Of a stretch of 64,000 bases of DNA, positions 28,536 through 37,429 are shown piece by piece. The notes under the pieces were generated by a model. That model was not told the origin of the DNA, did not search any database, and saw nothing but the letters and a program-made list of their open reading frames with translations. How positions within the stretch are numbered: the stretch's first letter is position 1; each line of letters opens with the position of its first letter. The stretch comes from Microtetraspora glauca (GTDB lineage: Bacteria > Actinomycetota > Actinomycetes > Streptosporangiales > Streptosporangiaceae). The position numbers were made by a program, and so were the translations under genes. The stretch covers positions 1-64,000 of the forward strand of contig BBYL01000036.1 in assembly GCA_001570385.1 (NCBI GenBank), read 5' to 3'.

Positions 28536-31100
28536 GTGGCAGGCAATCTGACCCGTGACGAGGCCCGGGAGCGCGCCCGGCTGCTGACCGTCCAGTCCTA
28601 CGCGGTCGAGCTCGACCTGACAGAGGGCGAGGACCGGTTCGAGAGCATCACGACGGTCCACTTCACCTCGAACCGGCCCGGGGCGGACACGTTCATCGAC
28701 CTGCACGGCGCGCACGTCAGGTCGGCCAAGCTGAACGGCGTGGCACTCGACGTGAGCACCTACGACGAGGAGAAGGGCCGTCTCCCGCTGCCGGGACTGG
28801 CGGAGCACAACGAGCTGCGCGTCGACGCCGACGCGTCCTACATGCGCACCGGCGAGGGCCTCCACCGGTTCGTCGACCCGGTGGACCAGAAGGTCTACCT
28901 GCACAGCCAGTTCGAGACGGCGGACGCCCACCGGATGTACGCCTGCTTCGACCAGCCCGACCTGAAGGCCACCTTCGAGCTGACCGTGCTCGCCCCCGCG
29001 GACTGGGAGGTCGTGTCCAACGGCGCGCCCGACTCCGTCGAGGAACTGGAGGCGCACGAGGGCCGTCACGGCGTGCTGCAGGCGTCCCGGCGGTGGCACT
29101 TCCCGCCCACGCCGGTCATGTCCACCTACATCACGGCTCTGATCGCCGGCCCGTACGCCGTGGTCCGTGACGACCACGACGGCATCCCGCTCGGCATCTA
29201 CGTACGCCAGTCCCTGGCCCAGTACCTCGACGCCGACAACATCTTCGAGGTCACCAAGCAGGGCTTCGACTTCTTCCACCGGGTCTTCGACGTCCGCTAC
29301 CCCTTCGGGAAGTACGACCAGCTCTTCGTGCCGGAGTTCAACGCGGGCGCGATGGAGAACGCGGGCGCCGTGACCTTCCTCGAGGACTACGTCTTCCGCT
29401 CGCGGGTGACCGACGCCATGGTGGAGCGCCGTGCCGAGACGATCCTGCACGAGATGGCCCACATGTGGTTCGGCGACCTGGTCACCATGCGCTGGTGGGA
29501 CGACCTCTGGCTGAACGAGTCGTTCGCCACCTACATGTCGGTCCTGTGCCAGGCCGAGGCCACCCGCTGGGGCCAGGGCGCGTGGACCACCTTCGCCAAC
29601 GTCGAGAAGGCCTGGGCCTACCGGCAGGACCAGCTCCCCTCGACGCACCCGATCGCCGCCGACATCCCGGACATGCAGGCCGTCGAGGTCAACTTCGACG
29701 GCATCACGTACGCCAAGGGCGCCTCGGTGCTCAAGCAGCTCGTCGCCTACGTCGGCCTGGACAACTTCCTCTCCGGGGTCCGCGACTACTTCAACGAGCA
29801 CGCCTGGCGCAACACCTCCCTGCAGGACCTGCTCTCGGCCCTGGAGCGCACCTCCGGCCGCGACCTGTCCTCCTGGTCGAAGGAGTGGCTGGAGACCTCC
29901 TGGGTCAACACGCTGCGCCCGTCCTTCACGACCGACGACGAGGGCCGGTTCCTCACTTTCGACGTGCTGCAGGAGGCTCCGCAGGAGCACCCCACGCTCC
30001 GCTCGCACCGGGTCGCGATCGGCCTCTACTCGATGGCCGACGGCGTGCTCACCCGCACCAACCGGGTCGAGCTCGACGTGGTCGGCGCCCGCACGGCCGT
30101 CCCCGAGCTGGTCGGCGAGGTCCGTCCCGACCTGGTCCTCGTCAACGACGACGACCTGACCTACGCCAAGATCCGGCTCGACGAGCGGTCGCTCGAGACC
30201 CTCATCAACGGCGGCATCACCGCGTTCACCGACTCGCTGCCCCGCGCGCTGTGCTGGTCGGCCGCGTGGGACATGACCCGCGACGCCGAGATGGCCACCC
30301 GCGACTACGTCAAGCTGGTCGTCTCCGGGATCGACTCGGTGAAGGACATCACGGTCGTGCAGGCCGTGCTGCGCCAGGCCCGCCTCGCCGTGCAGCAGTA
30401 CGCCGACCCCGCGTGGATCGAGGAGGGCCTCACCGAGCTGGCCACGGCCCTGCGCGGCCTGATCGCCTCGGCGGCACCCGGTTCGGACCACCAGCTCGCC
30501 TACGTCACCGCGTTCACCTCGGTGGCCACCTCCACCGAGGACCTGGCGTTCGTCAAGGGCATCCTGGACGGCACCGCCACCCCCGAGGGGCTCGCGGTCG
30601 ACGCCGACCTGCGCTGGACCCTGACGCACTCCCTGGTCTCGGGCGGCGTGCTCGACGCCGCGGACATCGACGCCGAGCTCCAGCGGGACGCCACGGCCAA
30701 GGGCGAGCGCTCGGCCGCGATGTGCCGGGCGGCGATCCCGACGCCGGAGGCCAAGGCCGAGACCTGGTCGGCCATCACCGGCGGCACCCTGAGCGGCGCC
30801 GTGCTGCGGTCCACGATCGCGGGCTTCATGGACCCGGCCCACGTCGAACTGCTCGAGCCGTACGGCGAGAAGTACTTCGACGAGGTCGGCCGCATCTGGA
30901 AGTCCTGGACGTCCGACAGCGCCCAGAACTTCGTGATCGGCTGCTACCCGGCCATGCTGATCCGACCGGAGACCGTGGCGCGGACCCAGGACTACATCTC
31001 CGCGGACCAGCCGCCGCACGCCCTGCGCCGGCTGGTCCTCGAAGGTGCGGACGGCATCAGCCGGGCGCTGCGCGCCCGCGCGAAGGACGCCTCCGCCTGA
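28536..31100 (+). CDS. pepN: Aminopeptidase N (M1 zinc metallopeptidase)
   Basis: 854 residues. The exopeptidase motif GAMEN is at 271-275, and the zinc site HEMAHMWFGDLV with a following NESFA Glu lies at about 305-328. A C-terminal ERAP1-like helical domain fills the rest. It trims N-terminal residues from peptides in the cytoplasm. GTG 28536 has GAGGAG 5 bases upstream. A strong terminator follows the stop. Confidence 0.96.
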   Translation: MAGNLTRDEARERARLLTVQSYAVELDLTEGEDRFESITTVHFTSNRPGADTFIDLHGAHVRSAKLNGVALDVSTYDEEKGRLPLPGLAEHNELRVDADASYMRTGEGLHRFVDPVDQKVYLHSQFETADAHRMYACFDQPDLKATFELTVLAPADWEVVSNGAPDSVEELEAHEGRHGVLQASRRWHFPPTPVMSTYITALIAGPYAVVRDDHDGIPLGIYVRQSLAQYLDADNIFEVTKQGFDFFHRVFDVRYPFGKYDQLFVPEFNAGAMENAGAVTFLEDYVFRSRVTDAMVERRAETILHEMAHMWFGDLVTMRWWDDLWLNESFATYMSVLCQAEATRWGQGAWTTFANVEKAWAYRQDQLPSTHPIAADIPDMQAVEVNFDGITYAKGASVLKQLVAYVGLDNFLSGVRDYFNEHAWRNTSLQDLLSALERTSGRDLSSWSKEWLETSWVNTLRPSFTTDDEGRFLTFDVLQEAPQEHPTLRSHRVAIGLYSMADGVLTRTNRVELDVVGARTAVPELVGEVRPDLVLVNDDDLTYAKIRLDERSLETLINGGITAFTDSLPRALCWSAAWDMTRDAEMATRDYVKLVVSGIDSVKDITVVQAVLRQARLAVQQYADPAWIEEGLTELATALRGLIASAAPGSDHQLAYVTAFTSVATSTEDLAFVKGILDGTATPEGLAVDADLRWTLTHSLVSGGVLDAADIDAELQRDATAKGERSAAMCRAAIPTPEAKAETWSAITGGTLSGAVLRSTIAGFMDPAHVELLEPYGEKYFDEVGRIWKSWTSDSAQNFVIGCYPAMLIRPETVARTQDYISADQPPHALRRLVLEGADGISRALRARAKDASA

Positions 31101-31128
31101 TCGCGGATCCGCCTGCCGGTTCGACGTA

Positions 31129-31160
31129 GAAAGGCCCCGGCCTCACCGCCGGGGCCTTTC
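31129..31160 (+). terminator. Intrinsic-type terminator after pepN
   Basis: GAAAGGCCCCGGC (31129-31141) pairs perfectly with GCCGGGGCCTTTC (31148-31160) around a CTCACC loop, 28 bases after the pepN stop. The descending arm ends in CTTTC, the short T-run usual in this GC class. Confidence 0.85.
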
Positions 31161-31298
31161 GCGTGCGTGCCGCGGGCGGGTGGGTGAAAGCCCGGCGCAA
31201 GCGCGGTGCAAGCCGCCGGGGGTGACATTGCGAAGTCGAGCCGTTTACAGCGCGGCGAGCCGCGTCTACCGTGTGCCCGACCCCCCAGGAGGCCCTCC

Positions 31299-31850
31299 GT
31301 GATCACGCTCATCGTCGTCGCCGTCGTGGCCGTGCTGCTCGTGCTCGCCGCGATCTCCCTCTACAACGGCCTGGTCAGGAAACGCGGCGCGGTCGACAAC
31401 GCGTGGGCTCAGGTCGACGTGCAGCTCAAGCGCCGCCACGACCTGATCCCCAACCTCGTCGAGACCGTCAAGGGATACGCCTCGCACGAGCGGCAGGCGC
31501 TCGAAGCCGTGGTCGCGGCGCGTTCGCAGGCGGTCGGCGCCCAGACACCCCGTGAGCAGGCGGCGGCCGAGAACGCGCTCTCCGGCGCGTTGAAGAGCCT
31601 GTTCGCGCTCGCCGAGGCCTACCCCGACCTCAAGGCCAGCCGGAACTTCTCCGAGCTCCAGGAGGAGCTGTCGGACACCGAGAACCGCATCGCCTACTCC
31701 CGGCAGTACTACAACGACGCGGTCCTCACCTACAACAACGCGATCCAGACGGTCCCGGCCAACATCGTCGCGGGCATGACCGGATTCGCCGCCCGCGAGT
31801 ACTTCCAGGCCCCCGGCGATGAGCGCGGCTCCGTCCAGGTGCGGTTCTAG
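31299..31850 (+). CDS. lemA: LemA family membrane protein
   Basis: 183 residues: one N-terminal transmembrane helix (about 4-25) and a helical extracytoplasmic-type LemA domain with VDNAWAQVDVQLKRRHDLIPNL and ISYSRQYYND-like segment (IAYSRQYYNDAVLTYN). Role poorly known. GTG 31299 has AGGAGG 6 bases upstream. It is followed 2 bases later by a DUF2207 gene, the frequent LemA-DUF2207 pair. Confidence 0.92.
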   Translation: MITLIVVAVVAVLLVLAAISLYNGLVRKRGAVDNAWAQVDVQLKRRHDLIPNLVETVKGYASHERQALEAVVAARSQAVGAQTPREQAAAENALSGALKSLFALAEAYPDLKASRNFSELQEELSDTENRIAYSRQYYNDAVLTYNNAIQTVPANIVAGMTGFAAREYFQAPGDERGSVQVRF

Positions 31851-31852
31851 CC

Positions 31853-33271
31853 ATGCTCCCCTGGCTGGCCGCAGCGGCGGCCGTCGCGCTCTGGCTGCTG
31901 CTCCTGGCGGCGCTGGCCGTCGCCACCCGCAACCCCGACGTCGTGCCGGTCCCGCCGACCGCCGAGCTCGCCGCGCACTCCCCCGCCGTCGTCGACCTGA
32001 TCACGGGCGACTGGCGGTTGTGCGACGAGGCCACCTCGGCCACGCTGCTCGACCTCGCCGCCAGGGGCGCCGTACGGATCGAGGAGATCGGCCCCGAACT
32101 CTCCCTCGTACGGCTCCGCCGCGACCCCGGCGACCTGAGGCCGTACGAGAAGCTCGTCTACGACCACGTCCGATCACTCGCCGTCGACGGCGTGGTGGCG
32201 ACCGGCGCGCTCGCCGAGGGCTCGCGGAACCTCGGCCGGTGGCGGAAGAGCTTCCGCAAGAAGGTCATCGCGGAGGCCAGGGCCGAGGGCCTGTCCCGAT
32301 CCCGGTGGAGCAGGGCGCAGGCCGTGCTGCTGACCGCGGCGGCGGCCGTACCCGCTGTGGCGATCGCCGTCGCCGTGACGGTGAGCGACAAGGAGCACGA
32401 CGGCGGGCTGGGCGCGGGCATCCTGGCCTTCGGCGCGCTCGTGGCGCTGATGGGCCGGCTCAACGGCGAGCGCGGGACGCGGCGCGGCGCCGAGGCCGCG
32501 GGACAGTGGCTGGGCGTGCGCGAGCATCTGGCCGGCACCGGAAGGTTCTCCGAGCAGCCCGCCGCATCGGTCACGATCTGGGGCAGGCACCTCGCCTACG
32601 CCGCGGCGCTCGGCCTCGCGCCGCGTGCCGTGACCAGTCTCCCGGTCAGCGTTCCTGCGGACGACAGGCGCGCCTGGTCCGACTACGGGGGCATGTGGCA
32701 CGTGGTGGACGTCCGCTACCCCCGGCGCCTGCTGTGGGCGAGGGAGCCGCTGCCGATGTTGTTCTACGCTCTGGTCGCGGGCTTCTTCGCCGGGTTCTGG
32801 ACCTGGATCGTGCTGCTGGTCCTGTCCGCCCTCGACCTGTGGCCGGACGCGCTCGTCCAGCCCGGGTTCCTCGCCGTCGGCGCCGTCGTGGCGGGTGTAC
32901 CCCTGGTCTACGCGATCATGGACCTTACCGGGAAGGCCGAGATCCAGGGCCAGATCGTCCGGCTCCGCCGGTTCCAGGCCGGCACCAAGGGCAACAACGA
33001 CCCCAAGTACGCCTACTGGTGCGCGATCGACGACGGCCGGGCTCGCGAGGTCAAGGCGTACGGGATCAGCGCCGCCATGTGGCATCCCCTCTCGGAGGGC
33101 GAGAAGGTGCGCGCCCGCGTCGGCAGGAAGCTCGGCTGGATCGACGCTATCGAGGTCGTCGAGCGTTCCCGGCTGCATGGGACGGCCAGGTACGACGACA
33201 CCGGAGAGCACCGGATCGACGCGCCGGAGAACCTCGGAGAGGTCCGGATCTTCGACACCGGACAGGAGTGA
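31853..33271 (+). CDS. DUF2207-type membrane protein
   Basis: 472 residues with a first helix at 3-25, a cytoplasmic segment with a winged-helix-like stretch (ATLLDLAARGAVRIEE, about 62-80), helices at about 155-200, and a second pair at about 300-360. The C-terminal 110 residues are soluble. DUF2207/YciQ proteins usually carry a large N-terminal extracytoplasmic domain; that part is missing here, so this is a short form. Starts 2 bases after lemA; operonic. Confidence 0.78.
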   Translation: MLPWLAAAAAVALWLLLLAALAVATRNPDVVPVPPTAELAAHSPAVVDLITGDWRLCDEATSATLLDLAARGAVRIEEIGPELSLVRLRRDPGDLRPYEKLVYDHVRSLAVDGVVATGALAEGSRNLGRWRKSFRKKVIAEARAEGLSRSRWSRAQAVLLTAAAAVPAVAIAVAVTVSDKEHDGGLGAGILAFGALVALMGRLNGERGTRRGAEAAGQWLGVREHLAGTGRFSEQPAASVTIWGRHLAYAAALGLAPRAVTSLPVSVPADDRRAWSDYGGMWHVVDVRYPRRLLWAREPLPMLFYALVAGFFAGFWTWIVLLVLSALDLWPDALVQPGFLAVGAVVAGVPLVYAIMDLTGKAEIQGQIVRLRRFQAGTKGNNDPKYAYWCAIDDGRAREVKAYGISAAMWHPLSEGEKVRARVGRKLGWIDAIEVVERSRLHGTARYDDTGEHRIDAPENLGEVRIFDTGQE

Positions 33272-33296
33272 CGGCGGCCCATGAGAAGGTGATTCG

Positions 33297-34271
33297 GTGA
33301 AGTCGGCCAGGGACCTGTTGATCGCGCTCGCGCAGCGGTATTCGTTCGGTGATGTGGGAGCGCTGGTCCCCGAGGTGCTCGGTCCGGGTGAGGTCACCGA
33401 CGCGGTGGCCTCCGTCTGCGAGTTCGGCCAGCGGTTGCTCACCCTGGACGCGGAGGACTTCGCCGACGGGAACGACGCCCGCAGCGTCCCCGGCGACCTG
33501 CGCCGCCGCGCCCGGGCCTGCCACATGCCACAGACGCCCCGCGAGCAGCCGCGCGGCGCCCTGGAGTCGCTGCGCCCCTCGTACGCGCTGCTCCTCGAAG
33601 TGATCGAGATCCGCTGGAGGCGGCGTGACCTCAGCGCCATGATCTCGGCGGTCCACATCGCCAGCGAGTACCTCCCCCTGCTCGCCTTCGAGCCCGCCCT
33701 CGGTCACGCGGGCGACCCCGTGCGCTGGCCCGAGGGGCTGCGCGCGCCGGGCAGCAGGTTCGGGTCGATCGGTGACCGGGACTGCGACCACACCCGATCC
33801 GAGCAGTCGGCGGTCGAGCGCTCGCTCCGCGTGGCGCTCGAACCCGGCCAGGGCTGGCGCGCCTACTTCGACCGGCAGCACAGCCAGGTCGCCGGCGCCC
33901 TCGCCACCTGCGTCGCCCGATGCCGCACACCCTGCACGGCCATGGACTGGGTGCCCGACCCGGACGATCTCGCGCTCCGTGCCCGCGTGGCGCTGGCCTT
34001 CGCCGACACCCCGCTCGTACGGCTGCGCCATGCGGCACCGGTCGGCCACGGGTTCGGCGTGCCGTCCCCCGAGGAGGTCCTGGACGCGTGGCAGCGCAGC
34101 CGCTCGGCGCTGGACAAGAACGACGTCGGTCACCGGGCCACCGAGGAGGACGGTTTCGCCCTGCCCGGCCTGCCGGCTCTGTTCTCCGCCGTCGCGGCCT
34201 CGCCCGTACGGCCGGCCACGCTGCTGGCGGACGTGTCGGCCCACCTGGTGAAGCTGCTCGAGGAGCGCTAG
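33297..34271 (+). CDS. Hypothetical soluble protein
   Basis: 324 residues with no membrane segment and no motif I recognise. It is mostly helical by composition, with two Cys pairs (CVARCRTPC around residue 203). It begins 25 bases after the DUF2207 stop on the same strand, so it is probably the third gene of the lemA unit. It shares a CTAG with the convergent DUF5130 gene at its stop. Function unknown. Confidence 0.75.
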   Translation: MKSARDLLIALAQRYSFGDVGALVPEVLGPGEVTDAVASVCEFGQRLLTLDAEDFADGNDARSVPGDLRRRARACHMPQTPREQPRGALESLRPSYALLLEVIEIRWRRRDLSAMISAVHIASEYLPLLAFEPALGHAGDPVRWPEGLRAPGSRFGSIGDRDCDHTRSEQSAVERSLRVALEPGQGWRAYFDRQHSQVAGALATCVARCRTPCTAMDWVPDPDDLALRARVALAFADTPLVRLRHAAPVGHGFGVPSPEEVLDAWQRSRSALDKNDVGHRATEEDGFALPGLPALFSAVAASPVRPATLLADVSAHLVKLLEER

Positions 34272-34633
34272 ACCCGCGCGGCGCATTCCGCGAGGCCGGC
34301 GATGCCGGTGACGAGACCGCCGGCGAGGTCGCCCGCGCCGAAGGCGCCCACCATGGAGACGGCCACGAGGCGGCACTCGCCGTCCGGGATGAACCTCCTG
34401 GCCCGCTCTCCCGTCACGATCTCCAGGCCATGGTCGTTCACGTCCACCATGATGAGCACGGCCCGCTCGGCGACCTCGCCCAGCGCTGCGTGGAGCCGTT
34501 CGGCGTACTCCCGCCTCGGACCTTCCGCCGGCCCGATGTAGACGGCGAAGCGCAGCCCGGTGCGGGCTTCGGCGGCCTTCAGCGCGGCTCGGATGTCGTC
34601 GTTCTGCATTGAGGTCAGCGCCCGCACGGCCAT
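34268..34633 (-). CDS. DUF5130 family protein (TPM-like)
   Basis: 121 residues: a helical start (DDIRAALKAAEARTGLRFAVYIGP), a region ERLHAALGEVAERAVLIMVDVND and VSMVGAFGAGDLAGGLVTGI. This matches the actinobacterial DUF5130 pattern, a relative of TPM domains; role unknown. ATG 34633 overlaps the upstream gene's stop as ATGA, so it is coupled to the small membrane protein. A GTG at 34639 is possible but less likely. Confidence 0.78.
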   Translation of the reverse strand: MAVRALTSMQNDDIRAALKAAEARTGLRFAVYIGPAEGPRREYAERLHAALGEVAERAVLIMVDVNDHGLEIVTGERARRFIPDGECRLVAVSMVGAFGAGDLAGGLVTGIAGLAECAARV

Positions 34634-34947
34634 CACCACCCCGCGGAGGCGCCACCGGTATGGGCGCGCGGCTCCGCGGCCCTGGCCAGTGCCCTCCAGT
34701 GGACGTCGGTGGACGGCAGCCAGTGCGGCGGCCGACCGGTGAGCACGAGGATGGAGGTGTCGGCGCCGTGCTCGGTCTTCCCGGGGCCACCGAACCAGAC
34801 CACCCCGTCCGAGGCGCTCCGGCTCCTGGCCGGGCGCCCGAGCGCGAGGACCAGCACGGTGATCAGCAGGAACAGTCCCATCGACACCCCGATGAGGAAT
34901 CCGGCGATCTGAAGCGCACTGTGCACCTCATCAACGTAACTCCGCAC
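34633..34947 (-). CDS. Small single-pass membrane protein
   Basis: 104 residues with one strong helix at about 12-37 (LQIAGFLIGVSMGLFLLITVLVLAL) written here only to mark its position, followed by a soluble tail rich in His and Trp. It is coupled to DUF5130 by an ATGA overlap. The start is uncertain; GTG 34947 lacks a clear ribosome-binding site and another GTG lies 7 codons in. Function unknown. Confidence 0.6.
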   Translation of the reverse strand: MRSYVDEVHSALQIAGFLIGVSMGLFLLITVLVLALGRPARSRSASDGVVWFGGPGKTEHGADTSILVLTGRPPHWLPSTDVHWRALARAAEPRAHTGGASAGW

Positions 34948-34977
34948 GTGAGAGCGGGTCGAGCCGCCCTCGGCGTG

Positions 34978-36399
34978 TTACCAGATCGGCGGGCGGCGCT
35001 CGCCCCAGAAACCTCCTACGGACGCCTCGATCTGGGCCGAGAGCGAGATGAGCGTCCCCTCGTCGCCGAACCTGCCGGCCAGCATCACGCCGATCGGCAG
35101 GCCATCCGGCGTCCAGTACAGCGGCAGGTTGACCGCCGGCTGCCCGCTGATGTTGTACGGGGCGGCGAACGGCGCGAAGCGCTTCATCCGCTCGAAGGTC
35201 TCCTCCGGCGTGTCCACGTCCTCGAACCAGCCCACCGGGGCCGGCGGCCGGGTGACGGTGGGCGTCAGCACGGCGTCGTACTCATCGGTGACGAGCAACG
35301 CGAAACGGGTGGCGAGCTGCAGGGCGGACTGCGCCTTGAGGAAGTCCGGCGCCGGGGTCGCGAACCCGCGCTCCCGCAACCACGCGGTGAGCGGGCGCAG
35401 CCGGGACTCCATGCCCTCGGCCACCGGGTGCATGCAGGCGAACGTGAACCACATCTTCACGAACTCGGGCACCACGTCGGGGCCGAACGGCGGCGCGATG
35501 TCGACCACCTCGTGTCCCAGCGACTCGAGAACCGCCGACGCGCTCTCGTACGCGGCCAACACCTCCGGGTGCACGTCCGCGTCGGGCACGACCGGGGTGG
35601 CGTATCTCGCGATCCTCAGGCGGCCCGGGTCGGCGCCGACGTAGGCCGCGAAGGAACCGCGCTGCGGCGGCGGGGCCCAGTACAGGTCGCCGGGATTGTT
35701 GTGGGCCATCACGTCCAGCAACGCCGCCGCGTCGGCGACATTTCGAGAAATGGGGCCATTGGTGGAGAGGCCCGCGAGGTCGGGGATGATCGGCGCGAAC
35801 GATATGCGGCCCCGGGTCGGCTTGATGCCGTACAGGCCGCACACCGAGGCGGGGATGCGGATGGAACCCGCGCCGTCACTGCCCTGCGCCGCCGGGGCGA
35901 GACCCGCCGCGACCGCGGCGGCCGCGCCCCCGCTCGACCCGCCGGCCGACCGCGACAGGTCCCAGGGTGTACGCGCCGGCGGGCTCACGGCGGTCTCGGT
36001 GTAGCACGGCAGCCCGAACTCGGGCGTGCTCGTCTTGCCCAGCATGATCGTGCCGGCCTCGCGCAGCCGCTCGACGACGCTGTCGTCCACGGGCGCGGTG
36101 AAGCCCTCATAGGCGGCGGAGCCGAAGAAGATCGGCACGTCCTTCACCAGGTTGAGGTCCTTGATGGGGATCGGCACGCCGAGGAACGGGGGCGGGTCGG
36201 TGGACTCCAGGACCCGCGCCTCCTGCTTGCGCGCCTCGTCCAGAGCACGGTCCGCGGTGAGGGTGACGAAGGCGCCCACCTCGCCGTCCAGCCGATCGGC
36301 TCGCTCCAGATAGTGCTCGGTGATCTCGACCGGCGACAGTTCCCGGGTTCGTACGGCTGCCGCCTGCTCCAGCGCAGTAAGATCGTGAATGTGGGCCAC
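34978..36399 (-). CDS. Amidase (amidase-signature family)
   Basis: 473 residues. The Ser-cisSer-Lys triad is visible: Lys in PIPIKDLN (about 80), the Gly/Ser-rich loop SAGGSSGGAAAAVAAG (about 153-168) and the nucleophile in DGAGSIRIPAS (about 177-187). It hydrolyses an amide of unknown identity. GatA is excluded because the GatB/GatC partners and its typical signature are absent. GTG 36399 is chosen for homology at AHIHDLTALEQAAA; the ribosome-binding site is poor. Confidence 0.9.
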   Translation of the reverse strand: MAHIHDLTALEQAAAVRTRELSPVEITEHYLERADRLDGEVGAFVTLTADRALDEARKQEARVLESTDPPPFLGVPIPIKDLNLVKDVPIFFGSAAYEGFTAPVDDSVVERLREAGTIMLGKTSTPEFGLPCYTETAVSPPARTPWDLSRSAGGSSGGAAAAVAAGLAPAAQGSDGAGSIRIPASVCGLYGIKPTRGRISFAPIIPDLAGLSTNGPISRNVADAAALLDVMAHNNPGDLYWAPPPQRGSFAAYVGADPGRLRIARYATPVVPDADVHPEVLAAYESASAVLESLGHEVVDIAPPFGPDVVPEFVKMWFTFACMHPVAEGMESRLRPLTAWLRERGFATPAPDFLKAQSALQLATRFALLVTDEYDAVLTPTVTRPPAPVGWFEDVDTPEETFERMKRFAPFAAPYNISGQPAVNLPLYWTPDGLPIGVMLAGRFGDEGTLISLSAQIEASVGGFWGERRPPIW

Positions 36400-36532
36400 T
36401 ACCGAACGGTAGGCCCGCGGCGCGAAGATATCTAGAGACGATACCCATCTGTCGGGCCCGCCAATCCGATGAAGCCAGCCACAAAAGTATGAACCACCCA
36501 ACACTAGGCAACCCGCCGAGAGCTCAACTACC

Positions 36533-37363
36533 GTGAGTGATGTGGATACCGGCCTAGCGCCAGAAGACGGTCACGATACGTCACCGATCTGGGTGAGTGA
36601 CCAGTCGTCAGAGCGACCCTCGACGCAGCCTGAAGCTCCTGCGTCCACATACGCCCCGGTGGAGCGGGCCTCGCTGAAGAGTCTCGTCCGGCAGCCCCAA
36701 TACCACCACCTTCGGCGGCGCGCTCTGATCGCCCTCGCCGCCGGTGTGGTCGTCGGGTTCCTGCTCGGCGGCTGGCGCATCGGGCTCACCGCCGCCATCG
36801 TCGCAGCCATCGCCGACACCGCGTACCGCGCGAGGAGCGTTTCCTCCGTGCCGGCGTGGCGGCGTCCCTCGGCGGCGGAGCGGCGCACCGAGGCCCAGCT
36901 CAAACGGCTGGAACGCGGCGGTTACCGCACGCTCCACGCCCGCGCCGTCCCCGGCAGCGACGCGCAGATCGACCATCTCGTGATCGGCCCGACCGGTGTG
37001 TACGCCGTCGACTCCGAGAAGTGGGACAAGCGGCTGCCGGTTCGGGTGCAGTCGCACCGCAAGCTGTTCCATGGGCCGTTCAACCAGAAACCGCGTCTCG
37101 ACGAGGCGCGCTGGGAGGCGTCCCAGGCCAGCGAGCTGATCGGCAAGGCCCTCGGCCGCGAGATCCAAGTGGTCCCCTCACTGGCGATCTACGGGCCGGC
37201 CATCCCGTGGCGGATCCTCAACGTGCGCGAGGTGGACGTCTTCTCCGGCAGCCTGGTCCGCAAGTGGATCACCAAGCGGGAGAAGTCCCTCACGACGGCG
37301 GAGATCGAATCCATCTACCGGGCCGCGGAGCGCGTCCTGCCCGCCCGTTATCCGGAGAGCTGA
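36533..37363 (+). CDS. NERD-domain membrane protein
   Basis: 276 residues: a Ser/Pro-rich N-terminal 45 residues, a double membrane helix at about 65-102, and a C-terminal nuclease-related NERD domain (about 125-225; AQIDHLVIGPTGVYAVDSEKW is diagnostic). NERD domains resemble Holliday-resolvase-type nucleases, though enzymatic activity is often unproven. The membrane anchor before the domain is a common actinobacterial arrangement. Divergent from the amidase. Confidence 0.85.
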   Translation: MSDVDTGLAPEDGHDTSPIWVSDQSSERPSTQPEAPASTYAPVERASLKSLVRQPQYHHLRRRALIALAAGVVVGFLLGGWRIGLTAAIVAAIADTAYRARSVSSVPAWRRPSAAERRTEAQLKRLERGGYRTLHARAVPGSDAQIDHLVIGPTGVYAVDSEKWDKRLPVRVQSHRKLFHGPFNQKPRLDEARWEASQASELIGKALGREIQVVPSLAIYGPAIPWRILNVREVDVFSGSLVRKWITKREKSLTTAEIESIYRAAERVLPARYPES

Positions 37364-37429
37364 GGGTCAGGTTTCCCCGGCGGCGGCCGTACCATTTGAG
37401 GACTCACTGTCTTCGATGGGAGCGACGTC

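Noticed and set aside
28485-31019. 844-codon minus-strand frame
   Set aside because: Fully antisense to pepN, an artefact of high GC third positions.
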